DNA of 64,000 bases from Faecalibacterium taiwanense (GCF_036632915.2 NZ_CP155552.1:62001-126000); one strand, 5' to 3'; shown: positions 8,545 through 16,936, counted from the first letter of the stretch. Made by a program: numbers and translations. The notes: generated from the sequence alone by a model not told the origin.

Positions 8545-8631
8545 GCACAAGAACCCCCTTGGAGCGGCAACTCCGAGGGGGTTCACTTTTGTGTGAGACC
8601 GATGCAATACTCAATCTCTATCAACTTTCTC
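8545..8631 (-). ncRNA. Candidate antisense RNA antitoxin
   Basis: A minus-strand promoter at 8639-8666 (TTGACT, 16-bp spacer, perfect TATAAT) points at the toxin gene and would start RNA near 8631. The transcript crosses the toxin mRNA terminator. The plus strand at 8593-8607 (GTGAGACCGATGCAA) nearly repeats the toxin start region at 8436-8450 (GTGAGGACCGATGAA), so the antisense RNA could also pair with the toxin ribosome site. The left end is not defined; no clear terminator was found. Confidence 0.55.
8549..8590 (+). terminator. Terminator of the toxin mRNA
   Basis: GAACCCCCTTGGAG and CTCCGAGGGGGTTC pair around CGGCAA, then CACTTTTG. Confidence 0.75.
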
Positions 8632-8638
8632 TACCCTT

Positions 8639-8666
8639 ATTATATGCATCCTTGCAAAAAAGTCAA
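8639..8666 (-). promoter_or_regulatory. Antisense promoter facing the toxin gene
   Basis: On the minus strand TTGACT (8661-8666) and TATAAT (8639-8644) are separated by 16 bp. Confidence 0.7.
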
Positions 8667-8733
8667 GGCGGCGGTATTTTTTTCAGTTTGCGGCATCCAT
8701 ACGGATCCTTACATTCGTTGTTGCCATGCAAAA

Positions 8734-8772
8734 AAAGCGCCGCTCTCCCCTGCCGGAAAAGCGGCGCTTTGT
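8734..8772 (-). terminator. Terminator of thrS
   Basis: AAAGCGCCGCTTTTCC...GAGCGGCGCTTT followed by a run of T on the minus strand, directly after the thrS stop. Confidence 0.85.
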
Positions 8773-8788
8773 GTTTTGCAGTGTCTGC

Positions 8789-10573
8789 TTACAGGCTGCG
8801 GTTGCGGATCTCGGCAGTCACCTTTGCGATGAACGCATCCAGCTCCATCGTGGTGGTCTCGCCCTTGCGGTCACGCACCGAGATGTTGCCTGCCTCGGCT
8901 TCCTTGGCACCCAGAACCAGCATATAAGGCACACGGTCCACCTGCTGTGCCTCGCGGATCTTGTAGCCGATCTTCTGGTTGTCGTCGTCCAGCACAACAC
9001 GGACACCGGCTTCCACCAGCTTTTCGGTCACGCCCTCGGCGTAGTCCAGCGTCTTTTCGGAAACGGGCAGCACCTTGACCTGCGTGGGAGCCAGCCAGGT
9101 GGGGAACTTGCCCTTGGTCTCTTCGATCAGGTAAGCCATGAAGCGGTCCAGAGAGCCCAGGATGGCGCGGTGCAGCACCACGGGGGTCTTTTCGGTGCCG
9201 TCCTTGTCCACGTAGGTCAGGTGGAACTTTGCGGGCAGGCAGAAGTCCAGCTGGCAGGTGGACAGGGTGTACTCGGCACCCACGGCGGGCTTGACGTTCA
9301 CGTCCAGCTTGGGGCCGTAGAAGGCAGCCTCGCCGATCTCCTCGGTGAAGTGGATGCCCAGCTCGGTCAGCACTTCGCGCAGGGCCTGCTCTGCATGGTT
9401 CCACATGGCATCATCGTCGTGGTACTTCTTCTTATCGGCAGGATCACGCAGGCTCAGCACGCAGCGGTAATCGGTAATGTTGAAGTCCTTGTACACCTCA
9501 AAGATCAGGTCGCACACGTTTGCGACCTCGCTCTTGATCTGCTCCGGGGTGCAGAACAGGTGAGCATCGTTCTGGCAGAAGTGACGGCCGCGCTCGATGC
9601 CCTTCAGGGTGCCGGAGGACTCGTAACGGAAATCGTGGGCGATCTCACCGATGCGCATAGGCAGGTCACGGTAAGAATGGGGACGATTTGCGTAGATCAT
9701 CATGTGGTGGGGGCAGTTCATCGGGCGCAGAACATAGCTCTCGCCCTCCATCTCCATGGCGGGGAACATGTTCTCACGGTAGTGATCCCAGTGACCGGAG
9801 GTCTTATACAGGTTCACAGTGCCGATGCAGGGAGTCATAACGTGCAGATAGCCGCGTGCACGCTCCTTCTCCTTGATATAGTTCTCCAGCTCCTGCCAGA
9901 CGGTGTAGCCTGCGGGCAGGAACATGGGCAGGCCGCGGCCAACCAGATCGTCGGTCATGAACAGGCCCATTTCCTTGCCGATCTTGCGGTGATCGCGCTC
10001 ACGGGCCTCCTGCTGCTCCTTCTCCCATGCATCCAGCTCTTCCTGATTGCGGAAGGCCACGCCATTGATGCGGGTGAGCATCTTGTTTTCTTTGTCGTTC
10101 TTCCAGTATGCGCCGGACTGCTGGGTGATCTTGAAGGCCTTCAGCGCCTTGGTGTAGGTCAGGTGGGGTCCGATGCACATATCCACGTACTCGCCCTGCT
10201 GGAAGAAGCTGAACTCGGTCTCATCGGCCAGATCAGCCATGTGCTCGATCTTGTAGTTCTCCTTGCGCTCTTCCATCAGCTTCACGGCCTCGGCGCGGGG
10301 CAGGATGAAAGGCTTGATGGGCAGGTTCTCCTTGACGATCTTGCGCATCTCTTTTTCGATGTTTGCCAGATCCTCGTCGCTGAGCTTCTGGTCGCCCAGA
10401 TCGACGTCGTAGTAGAAGCCGTTCTCGGTAGCGGGGCCGAAGGCGAAATCAGCCTGCGGATACAGGCGCTTGATGGCCTGCGCCATGATGTGGGCTGCGG
10501 TGTGACGGATAACGTGCAGTTCCTGATCCTGCGGGCACTCGTCCACATGACCGTCCTTATAGATGATCTTCAT
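8789..10573 (-). CDS. thrS: Threonyl-tRNA synthetase
   Basis: A class II synthetase charging tRNA-Thr. The N2 editing domain starts almost at once (RHTAAHIMAQA near residue 21, the HxxxH motif). The class II motifs and zinc site follow: MNCPHHMMIY, GEIAHDFRYESSG, GIERGRHFCQNDAHLF and, near the end of the core, VVLHRAILGSLDRF. An anticodon-binding domain occupies the last 100 residues. At 594 aa it is shorter than the usual 640 because the N-terminal TGS domain is absent. The ATG at 10573 has AAAGGAG upstream. Expression is probably controlled by the T-box leader. Confidence 0.95.
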   Translation of the reverse strand: MKIIYKDGHVDECPQDQELHVIRHTAAHIMAQAIKRLYPQADFAFGPATENGFYYDVDLGDQKLSDEDLANIEKEMRKIVKENLPIKPFILPRAEAVKLMEERKENYKIEHMADLADETEFSFFQQGEYVDMCIGPHLTYTKALKAFKITQQSGAYWKNDKENKMLTRINGVAFRNQEELDAWEKEQQEARERDHRKIGKEMGLFMTDDLVGRGLPMFLPAGYTVWQELENYIKEKERARGYLHVMTPCIGTVNLYKTSGHWDHYRENMFPAMEMEGESYVLRPMNCPHHMMIYANRPHSYRDLPMRIGEIAHDFRYESSGTLKGIERGRHFCQNDAHLFCTPEQIKSEVANVCDLIFEVYKDFNITDYRCVLSLRDPADKKKYHDDDAMWNHAEQALREVLTELGIHFTEEIGEAAFYGPKLDVNVKPAVGAEYTLSTCQLDFCLPAKFHLTYVDKDGTEKTPVVLHRAILGSLDRFMAYLIEETKGKFPTWLAPTQVKVLPVSEKTLDYAEGVTEKLVEAGVRVVLDDDNQKIGYKIREAQQVDRVPYMLVLGAKEAEAGNISVRDRKGETTTMELDAFIAKVTAEIRNRSL

Positions 10574-10878
10574 AATGTTTGCTCCTTTGACAGATAAAGT
10601 AAAACAAAAAAGCGCTTCATCCCGCACACTTACTCACGGGATGAAGCGCCTGAAAAAATCAGAAACGTTCCACGGTTCCACCCGAATTGCGTGCTTTTCT
10701 GCACGCCACTCGCTGTGCTGTAACGGGCGCACCCGGCAGAGGTTCTCCTCTGCGCTCTGCGGTGGTAGAGCTCCGGCACATGACAGGCTGCTTGCAGCGC
10801 CCTTGCGGGGCAGCCCTCTCTGCATCATGGAGACGGGAACTCAGTTTGTCCGCATCATCGCTTTTACAGGATGAAACT
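10574..10878 (-). promoter_or_regulatory. T-box riboswitch of thrS
   Basis: The leader carries the T-box core GGGTGGAACCGTG on the minus strand (10670-10682) followed by a terminator stem (GCGCTTCATCCCG...CGGGATGAAGCGC and a T run) at about 10606-10652. The UGGA bulge would pair with a tRNA ending UCCA, consistent with tRNA-Thr. An ACC triplet in the upstream stem could be the specifier codon, but I could not fold stem I well enough to be sure. Uncharged tRNA-Thr would promote antitermination. Confidence 0.88.
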
Positions 10879-10884
10879 ACGCTG

Positions 10885-10913
10885 ATTGTAGCACGTCCCG
10901 CCGAAAAAATCAA
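10885..10913 (-). promoter_or_regulatory. Promoter of thrS
   Basis: TTGATT (10908-10913), 17-bp spacer and TACAAT (10885-10890) on the minus strand, immediately upstream of the T-box. Confidence 0.75.
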
Positions 10914-10938
10914 GAGACGCAGCCATGAAATTTTTTCT

Positions 10939-12207
10939 TCATTTTTCTTCCTTCGGCTGCAGGAATTCCGAAAAAAGCTTGCTGGTGCGGAACCCCTGAC
11001 TGGAGTACAGGCTGTGATAGCCAGAGAACATATAGCTCAGGCCGCAGGCCAGCGCCATCAGCTCAAACCCGGCCCCGCTGAACAGCTCAGCCGCCAGTAC
11101 AATGGAAGCCACCAGCGTATTGGTCGCCCCGCAGAACACGCACACCAGACCCACTGCAGCAGAAAAGCCCGCCGGGAGCCCCAGCAGCGGCCCCACCACG
11201 CAGCCAAACGTTGCGCCGATGTAAAAACTCGGCACCACTTCGCCGCCCTTGAAGCCCACGCTCAGGGTCAGCACTGTAAGCACCATTTTGCACACAAAGT
11301 CCCACGGCAGAGCCTGCTCCAGCTCAACGGCATCCATAATGACATCCATGCCGGCACCGTTATAGCGGCCCACCCCCATCAGGTAGGACAGCGCTACCAC
11401 AGCCGCACCGCCTGCAGCAGCCCGCACCCACGGATTCGGCAGCAGTTTGGGGATCTTATGCTCAAAAAAGTGCAGCATCTGGCAGAAAATCACCGCCACC
11501 ACCGCGCAGCACATGGCCAGCACGGCGGTGCGCACCACCGTCCGGGCATCCAGCGGCGGCGCTTCCATCACAAACCGTGTGGGCGCAATGCCGGCCTTCA
11601 GCGAGATGCTGTATGCAATGAGCGCCGCCAGAAAGCCCGGCACGAAGGCCACGGTCAGCATCAGGCCCACATCCACCACCATCATCGCAAACAGGGTCGC
11701 GGTCAGCGGTGTACCGAACAGCGCCGAAAAAAATGCCGCCATGCCGCACACGGTAGCCGTGCGGCAGTCATGATTGTTGAAGTGCAGCACCCGGCCGATA
11801 TTCCAGCCGATGCTGCCGCCCATCTGCAGCGCTGCGCCCTCGCGGCCGGCCGAGCCGCCGCACAGATGGGTGAGCACAGTGCCCAGAAAGATGGCCGGGA
11901 CCAGCCACGGCGTCACCGAGCTGCCGTCCTGCACGGCCCGCAGCACATCGTTGGTGCCCTTGCCGACACAGCCTGTCGCCTTATACAGAGCCGTAATGGC
12001 AATGCCTGCCGCAGGCAGAAGCCATAGCAGCCAGACCTGCTCTGCGCGCTGCTCGGTCACCCATTCCACTGCCAGATGGAACAGCGTTCCGATACCGCCG
12101 CACAGCACGCCGGTGCACACAGCCAGAAGCGTCCACCGGAACAGTGCCAGAAGCGAGACCCGGATCGCTTCCTTATAATGCAGGAACCATTCCTTTATTT
12201 TCCACAT
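10939..12207 (-). CDS. ClC-family chloride channel or anion/proton antiporter
   Basis: A 422-aa multi-pass membrane protein. The ClC filter segments are recognisable: GSSVTPW near helix D, GGSAGREGAALQMGG (the GREGP-type motif with Ala for Pro) and KGGEVVPSFYIGATFG (the GxFxP-type motif). The substituted motifs mean anion preference cannot be read directly. The ATG at 12207 is preferred over more upstream codons because it directly starts the MWKIKEW amphipathic segment; it has a GGGGAAG site. It has its own promoter. Confidence 0.85.
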   Translation of the reverse strand: MWKIKEWFLHYKEAIRVSLLALFRWTLLAVCTGVLCGGIGTLFHLAVEWVTEQRAEQVWLLWLLPAAGIAITALYKATGCVGKGTNDVLRAVQDGSSVTPWLVPAIFLGTVLTHLCGGSAGREGAALQMGGSIGWNIGRVLHFNNHDCRTATVCGMAAFFSALFGTPLTATLFAMMVVDVGLMLTVAFVPGFLAALIAYSISLKAGIAPTRFVMEAPPLDARTVVRTAVLAMCCAVVAVIFCQMLHFFEHKIPKLLPNPWVRAAAGGAAVVALSYLMGVGRYNGAGMDVIMDAVELEQALPWDFVCKMVLTVLTLSVGFKGGEVVPSFYIGATFGCVVGPLLGLPAGFSAAVGLVCVFCGATNTLVASIVLAAELFSGAGFELMALACGLSYMFSGYHSLYSSQGFRTSKLFSEFLQPKEEK

Positions 12208-12261
12208 GTTTCTTCCCCGCACCTCTCTTATTTTCGATCTGATTTTGTCTATATGCGCCAA

Positions 12262-12290
12262 AACATAACATGTTTTTCTATCAATGTCAA
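12262..12290 (-). promoter_or_regulatory. Promoter of the ClC gene
   Basis: TTGACA (12285-12290), 17-bp spacer, TATGTT (12262-12267) on the minus strand. Confidence 0.65.
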
Positions 12291-12345
12291 CCAAAGAACG
12301 GCAAAGGATATTATACAATTTTTACATACCCGGTAAAACAAATGC

Positions 12346-12385
12346 CAAAAGCCCCGCTTCTTTGTGCGCAGAAGCGGGGCTTTTG
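12346..12385 (-). terminator. Terminator of the ammonium transporter gene
   Basis: AAAAGCCCCGCTTCT and AGAAGCGGGGCTTTT pair around a short loop just beyond the stop at 12415. Confidence 0.8.
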
Positions 12386-12414
12386 ATTTGGTTGCCATTA
12401 GAGATTTTGGAGCT

Positions 12415-14160
12415 TTACTCCACATCCTGCAGGGCGGCAAAGTCCTCTTCGCCGGTGCGGATCTTGACCACGCGGGTCACGTTGTACACAAAGATCTTGC
12501 CGTCGCCGATATGGCCGGTGTACAGTGCCTTCTTGGCAGCCTCCACCACAGCGTCCACGCTGATCTTGGAGACGATCACCTCCACCTTGATCTTGGGCAG
12601 CAGGGTGGTATCCACAGGCACGCCGCGGTACTTTTCGGAAGTGCCCTTCTGGATGCCGCAGCCCATCACCTGAGTGACGGTCATGCCGGTAACGCCCAGA
12701 TCGTTGAGGGCAGTCTTGAGCTGATCGAACTTGGAAAGCTTTGCAATGATGGACACCTTGTGCATACCGGTGTCGTACACGCCATCGTGGATCACGGGCG
12801 AAGGCTCGCGCACCACAGGAACGGCAGCGCTGATCTGCTTGTCGGTGGCCTTGGTCACATCGTCCTCGCCGAGGTCGGTGTTCTCGTTGGGCACCATGGC
12901 AGCAGAGTTTGCATCGGAGATGGAGAAACCAGCGTAAGCGGATGCCAGACCATGCTCGTGGATATCCAGACCGTCGATCTCCACCTCTGCGGGAACGCGC
13001 AGGCCGATGAACTTATCGATGAGCTTGAAGATAATGAACATCACAACGACAACGTAGATGTCAACGGTCACGAGGCCCAGCAGCTGGGTGCCCAGCTGTG
13101 CCAGACCGCCGCCGTAGAAGAGACCTGCGTGCTCAGTGTTGGCACCGGTGGAGAACAGGCCCACCGCAATGGTGCCCCACACGCCGTTTGCAAAGTGGAC
13201 GGAAACTGCACCAACAGGGTCATCCACCTTGGCGATGTTATCGAAGAACTCAACGCTCAGAACAACGAGCAAGCCGGCCACAAAGCCGATGAAGAATGCG
13301 CCGAACGGAGAAACGGTATCGCAGCCTGCAGTGATCGCCACCAGACCGGCCAGAGAACCGTTCAGGGTCATGGAGACATCGGGCTTTCCGTAGCGCAGCC
13401 AGGTGAAGATCATAGTCACACAGGTGGCAACGGCTGCGGCAAGGTTGGTGTTGAAGCAGACCAGACCGGTCATGGTCATGGCCTCGTCGGTGGCAAGGCT
13501 CAGAGAAGAACCGCCGTTGAAGCCGAACCAGCAGAACCACAGGATGAACACGCCCAGAGCACCGGCGGTCAGGTTGTGGCCGGGAATGGCGTGAGGCTTG
13601 CCGTTCTTGTCGTACTTGCCGATGCGGGGACCCAGCATCCATGCGCCCAGCAGAGCGATGACACCGCCCACATTGTGGACTGCTGCAGAGCCTGCAAAAT
13701 CATGGAAGCCCATGCTCTGCAGCCAGCCGCCGCCCCACATCCAGTGGCCGCAGATGGGGTAGACCACCAGCGAGATCGCAGCAGAATAAACGCAGTAAGC
13801 CTTGAAGTTGGTGCGCTCGGCCATGGAGCCGGAAACGATGGTGGCGGCCGTTGCGCAGAACACGGTCTGGAACACGATGTAGACCCACAGCGGGATATCC
13901 AGACCCAGATGGCTGTAATCGCCCTGAATGAACGGGTCGAAGCCGCCGATCAGTGCGCCGGTGCCGCCGAACATCAGGCCAAAGCCGATAATCCAGTAGC
14001 ACGGAGTGCCGATGCAGAAGTCCATCATATTCTTCATCAGAATATTACCGGTGTTCTTGGCACGGGTGAAACCGGCTTCGCACAAGGCGAAGCCCGCCTG
14101 CATGAAGTAGACAAGGAACGCTCCCACGAGCGTCCAACAGGTGTTGACGGAGCTGAACAT
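12415..14160 (-). CDS. amt: Ammonium transporter fused to a PII signalling domain
   Basis: 581 aa. Residues 1-410 are an Amt/Mep ammonium channel with about 11 membrane segments and the hallmark FMQAGFALCEAGF, FAGSAAVHNVGG and WFGFNGGSS motifs. After an acidic linker, residues about 467-581 form a GlnK/PII-like domain (MHKVSIIAKLSKFDQLK...GHIGDGKIFVYNV). In most bacteria amt and glnK are separate; here the regulator is tethered. The T-loop reads EKYRGVPV, so the Tyr that is uridylylated in the RGAEY of proteobacterial PII is missing and control by ligand binding is more likely. A promoter lies at 14366-14394. Confidence 0.92.
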   Translation of the reverse strand: MFSSVNTCWTLVGAFLVYFMQAGFALCEAGFTRAKNTGNILMKNMMDFCIGTPCYWIIGFGLMFGGTGALIGGFDPFIQGDYSHLGLDIPLWVYIVFQTVFCATAATIVSGSMAERTNFKAYCVYSAAISLVVYPICGHWMWGGGWLQSMGFHDFAGSAAVHNVGGVIALLGAWMLGPRIGKYDKNGKPHAIPGHNLTAGALGVFILWFCWFGFNGGSSLSLATDEAMTMTGLVCFNTNLAAAVATCVTMIFTWLRYGKPDVSMTLNGSLAGLVAITAGCDTVSPFGAFFIGFVAGLLVVLSVEFFDNIAKVDDPVGAVSVHFANGVWGTIAVGLFSTGANTEHAGLFYGGGLAQLGTQLLGLVTVDIYVVVVMFIIFKLIDKFIGLRVPAEVEIDGLDIHEHGLASAYAGFSISDANSAAMVPNENTDLGEDDVTKATDKQISAAVPVVREPSPVIHDGVYDTGMHKVSIIAKLSKFDQLKTALNDLGVTGMTVTQVMGCGIQKGTSEKYRGVPVDTTLLPKIKVEVIVSKISVDAVVEAAKKALYTGHIGDGKIFVYNVTRVVKIRTGEEDFAALQDVE

Positions 14161-14314
14161 AACTTTTCATACCTCCCACGAATGTGATGCCGCAAGGCCA
14201 CCAGAACCTTTTGGCGTGTGCGGTGTTCCCCGTGCCGATCGCACGCAGGAACGCTTCATTTGCACTCAGGAGACCCTCTATCTTCCCCCGAGCGGCAATA
14301 TCCCCGAAAACACA

Positions 14315-14351
14315 AAAGGCGCTGGCGGAATCAATTCCGTCAGCGCCTTTG
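14315..14351 (-). terminator. Terminator-like hairpin in the amt leader
   Basis: AAAGGCGCTGACGGAAT and ATTCCGCCAGCGCCTTT form a stem followed on the minus strand by TTTTGTGTTTT. It sits only a few bases after the predicted amt transcription start and about 130 bases after the stop at 14482. It could be an attenuator for amt or the terminator of the upstream operon. Confidence 0.65.
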
Positions 14352-14365
14352 CTTTCGATGGCAAG

Positions 14366-14394
14366 AGTATAGTCCCTTTGTGCAAAAGTGTCAA
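14366..14394 (-). promoter_or_regulatory. Promoter upstream of amt
   Basis: Consensus TTGACA (14389-14394), 17-bp spacer, TATACT (14366-14371) on the minus strand; start near 14359. Confidence 0.7.
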
Positions 14395-14481
14395 GGGCTC
14401 ATGTTAAGGTTTTACGTTTTTCACAACGCAAAGAAAGTTATCACGGCAAAAGTTTGGCAAAACTTTGTTTTCAGCTGCGCA

Positions 14482-14889
14482 CTAGTCATTCTTTTCCGTT
14501 TCTGTGTCGTTTTCTGCTTTTTTGCGGCCGGAGCGGTGTCCGCCCTGCATTTCCCAGTGCAGCATCAGGCTCATCATGGCGCGCAGCGCAAAGGTGGCAG
14601 CCAGCGGCACCACCGACTCCAGATTCTGCAAAAGGAAGGTCTTTGCGATCTCCGCCGACATCAGGAATTCCAGCGCCGTGGTCAGGCCGCTGCTCATCTC
14701 GTGGTGGAAATCATGGTGGTCATGGAAGAAGGTCGCCCGCACATAGTGGTAGGTGGCCTTGATAAGACTGGTGACGATGATGAACAGACCGATCACTTCG
14801 GCAAGGCCCGCGATCATGGGCACTGCGGTCTCCAGAAAGCCTTCCAGTCCATGGGTAACGCCTGCGTTCAGATGATAAAGCCAGCCCAT
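14482..14889 (-). CDS. DUF1622-type small membrane protein
   Basis: 135 aa with a hydrophobic helix at about residues 22-42 and two more between about 75 and 115, a His-rich stretch (FFHDHHDFHHEM) and a charged C-terminus. The plan and motifs match the DUF1622 family, whose function is unknown. It begins 12 bases after the isomerase gene and is probably the last gene of the uronate operon by position only; no metabolic role is apparent. Confidence 0.75.
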   Translation of the reverse strand: MGWLYHLNAGVTHGLEGFLETAVPMIAGLAEVIGLFIIVTSLIKATYHYVRATFFHDHHDFHHEMSSGLTTALEFLMSAEIAKTFLLQNLESVVPLAATFALRAMMSLMLHWEMQGGHRSGRKKAENDTETEKND

Positions 14890-14901
14890 AGCAGCATCCT
14901 C

Positions 14902-15537
14902 TTACAGCAGCGTCTTGACGTATGCTGCCAGCTCCTCGTCCTTGCAGGAGGCGAAGAACAGCTCGCTGAACTTTGCACCGGCCACAGCGCCCTTCAGCAG
15001 GTCCTGATCGATGCTCTTCAGGCACTCGATCAGCGGCTTGAAGGTAGCGGCACGCACGCCGTCCAGGATCTTCTTGTTGCGCTGCTCAGGCTCCACGCGC
15101 TCCTTGGGGTAGCCCTGACCGTGGCCGAAGCCGAACAGTTTCTCGAAGCAGTACTCAAGGTTCAGCTCACCGCCCCAGCCGAAGCCCTTGGCAAACGGCA
15201 TGGCAACGGCGTTGCCGTCGTTCACGTGGGCAAAGGTGTAGGCATCCACAGGGTCCTCCACATGGCCGCAGATCACGCCGGGGAAGCTGTTCAGTGCCAG
15301 CATGGCACCCTCGCCGGTGCCGCAGCCGGTGATGACATAATCGGCTGCGCCGCTGTTCAGCAGGATGGCAGCCAGAATGCCGCACTGCACATAGGTCAGC
15401 TGGGCAGCATCGTCGGCAGCGTACATGCCGTAGTTGACCACCTCGTGGCCCATGGGCTCCACCACCTTTTTCAGGGCAGCTTCAATGATGCCATTCTTGG
15501 CGGCCTGACTGTTCTCGTTGATGAGTGCAATCTTCAT
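14902..15537 (-). CDS. RpiB/LacA/LacB-family sugar isomerase, probable DhuI-type uronate isomerase
   Basis: 211 aa. The N-terminal 150 residues match the RpiB/LacAB fold (KIALINENSQ..., GCGTGEGAMLALNSFPGV). It is longer than classical RpiB (about 150 aa) because of a C-terminal extension, as in the DhuI isomerases that convert 4-deoxy-5-hexosulose uronate in streptococcal glycosaminoglycan and pectin breakdown. The neighbours, a KdgF-like cupin and a KduD/DhuD-like SDR, support that substrate rather than ribose 5-phosphate. The call on substrate is inference from context. Confidence 0.78.
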   Translation of the reverse strand: MKIALINENSQAAKNGIIEAALKKVVEPMGHEVVNYGMYAADDAAQLTYVQCGILAAILLNSGAADYVITGCGTGEGAMLALNSFPGVICGHVEDPVDAYTFAHVNDGNAVAMPFAKGFGWGGELNLEYCFEKLFGFGHGQGYPKERVEPEQRNKKILDGVRAATFKPLIECLKSIDQDLLKGAVAGAKFSELFFASCKDEELAAYVKTLL

Positions 15538-15582
15538 AGTAGTTTCTTCTCCTTTTATGATCTTCTCCTGCAGGTGCAGGTG

Positions 15583-15927
15583 TTATACAAAGTCCTCGCG
15601 CATGGGGGTAAAGAAGTCCATCATCACGCCGCCTTCCAGACACACACAGCCGTGCATCACGCCGTCCTGCTTGAGCAGGGTGTCGCCGGGGCCCACCTCG
15701 CGGGTCTCGTCGCCGATGGTAAAGCGGTAGCGGCCGGAGACGATGTAGGTGACCTGCGTGTGCGGGTGGCAGTGCATGGCACCCACACCGCCGGTCTCAA
15801 AGGTATTTTCCACGCACATGGCATCCTTGCTGTAGGCCAGAATGCGGCGCTTTACGCCCTTGCCGCACACCTCCGGCTCGATCTCGGCATGGGGCACCCA
15901 TACTGCGTCTTTATGCTGTTTTTCCAT
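15583..15927 (-). CDS. kdgF: KdgF-like cupin, unsaturated uronate ketonisation
   Basis: 114 aa, one cupin domain. The metal-binding motif is MHCHPHTQVTYIVSG (about residues 49-63) with the second cupin motif GDTLLKQDGVMHGC further on. The protein ends FTPMREDFV, a C-terminus typical of KdgF proteins. KdgF opens the 4,5-unsaturated uronates released by polysaccharide lyases to linear ketonised forms. The downstream gene would then isomerise the product and the upstream SDR reduce it. The ATG at 15927 follows AAAGGAT at a long spacing. Confidence 0.82.
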   Translation of the reverse strand: MEKQHKDAVWVPHAEIEPEVCGKGVKRRILAYSKDAMCVENTFETGGVGAMHCHPHTQVTYIVSGRYRFTIGDETREVGPGDTLLKQDGVMHGCVCLEGGVMMDFFTPMREDFV

Positions 15928-15957
15928 TATAACACAACATCCTTTCCCATACAAACA

Positions 15958-16003
15958 CAAAAAGCGGCAGCCAGCAGGCAAAGCCTGCCCGGCTGCCGCC
16001 GTG
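15958..16003 (-). terminator. Intra-operon terminator
   Basis: GCGGCAGCCGGGCAGGC pairs with GCCTGCTGGCTGCCGC around TTT, then TTTTTGTGTTTG on the minus strand. It lies between the SDR gene and kdgF, so it may reduce expression of the downstream genes relative to the SDR. Confidence 0.75.
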
Positions 16004-16030
16004 CTCAGTCCTTTGGGATATCCTCAGCCA

Positions 16031-16840
16031 TTACTGGGGCTGCTTGCCGATGTAAGCCAGAATGCCGCCATCGACGTACAGGATCAGGCCATTGACAAAG
16101 TCAGAAGCCTCGGATGCCAGGAAGACAGCAGGTCCGCCCAGATCCTCTGCCTCGCCCCAGCGGCCTGCGGGGGTCTTGGCAACGATGAACTGGTCGAAGG
16201 GATGACGGCTGCCGTCGGGCTGGATCTCGCGCAGAGGTGCGGTCTGCGGAGTAGCGATGTAGCCGGGTCCAATGCCGTTGCACTGGATGTTGTATGCGCC
16301 GTACTCAGAAGCGATGTTCTTGGTGAGCATCTTCAGGCCGCCCTTGGCTGCAGCGTAGGCGGAGACGGTCTCACGGCCCAGCTCACTCATCATGGAGCAG
16401 ATGTTGATGATCTTGCCGCCGCCCTGTGCGATCATGTCGGGGATGATGGCCTTTGCCACGATGAAGGGAGCGTTCAGGTCAACATCGATGACCTGACGGA
16501 ACTGAGCAGCGCTCATCTCGGTCATGGGGATGCGCTTGATGATACCGGCGTTGTTGACCAGAATGTTGATGTGGCCCACTTCCTCGGTGATCTTTGCCAC
16601 CATGGCGTTGACGGCATCCTCATCGGTAACGTCGCAGACATAGCCGTGAGCCTTGATGCCTGCTTCTTCGTAAGCAGCGATGCCCTTATCCACCAGCTCC
16701 TGCTTGATGTCGTTGAACACGATGGTAGCGCCATTGGCTGCCATTGCCTTTGCAATTGCCATGCCAATGCCGTAGGATGCGCCGGTGATCAGCGCGACCT
16801 TGCCGGTCAGATCAAAAGATTTGGGAGTGCACTGTGCCAT
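16031..16840 (-). CDS. SDR dehydrogenase, KduD/DhuD-like
   Basis: 269 aa short-chain dehydrogenase. The NAD(P) motif is TGASYGIG, the NNAG motif is present, the catalytic Ser lies in ICSMMSELG and Tyr/Lys are in YAAAKGG. The sequence most resembles 2-deoxy-D-gluconate 3-dehydrogenase/gluconate 5-dehydrogenase enzymes. With kdgF and the RpiB-like gene it would complete conversion of unsaturated uronate to 2-keto-3-deoxygluconate. ATG at 16840 has GGAGGAC upstream. Its promoter overlaps a palindromic operator. Confidence 0.85.
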   Translation of the reverse strand: MAQCTPKSFDLTGKVALITGASYGIGMAIAKAMAANGATIVFNDIKQELVDKGIAAYEEAGIKAHGYVCDVTDEDAVNAMVAKITEEVGHINILVNNAGIIKRIPMTEMSAAQFRQVIDVDLNAPFIVAKAIIPDMIAQGGGKIINICSMMSELGRETVSAYAAAKGGLKMLTKNIASEYGAYNIQCNGIGPGYIATPQTAPLREIQPDGSRHPFDQFIVAKTPAGRWGEAEDLGGPAVFLASEASDFVNGLILYVDGGILAYIGKQPQ

Positions 16841-16936
16841 AATAGAGTCCTCCAATCAAATTGTTCCTTTGCGGGGAAGCCCCGTTTTTGCTCTGCAGGA
16901 CGCTCAAAAAGCCGAACTCTCGATTTCAGCATCCTT

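Noticed and set aside
12208..12300. Fluoride riboswitch before the ClC gene
   Set aside because: The GREG-containing channel suggested it, but the leader lacks the conserved fluoride-aptamer segments.
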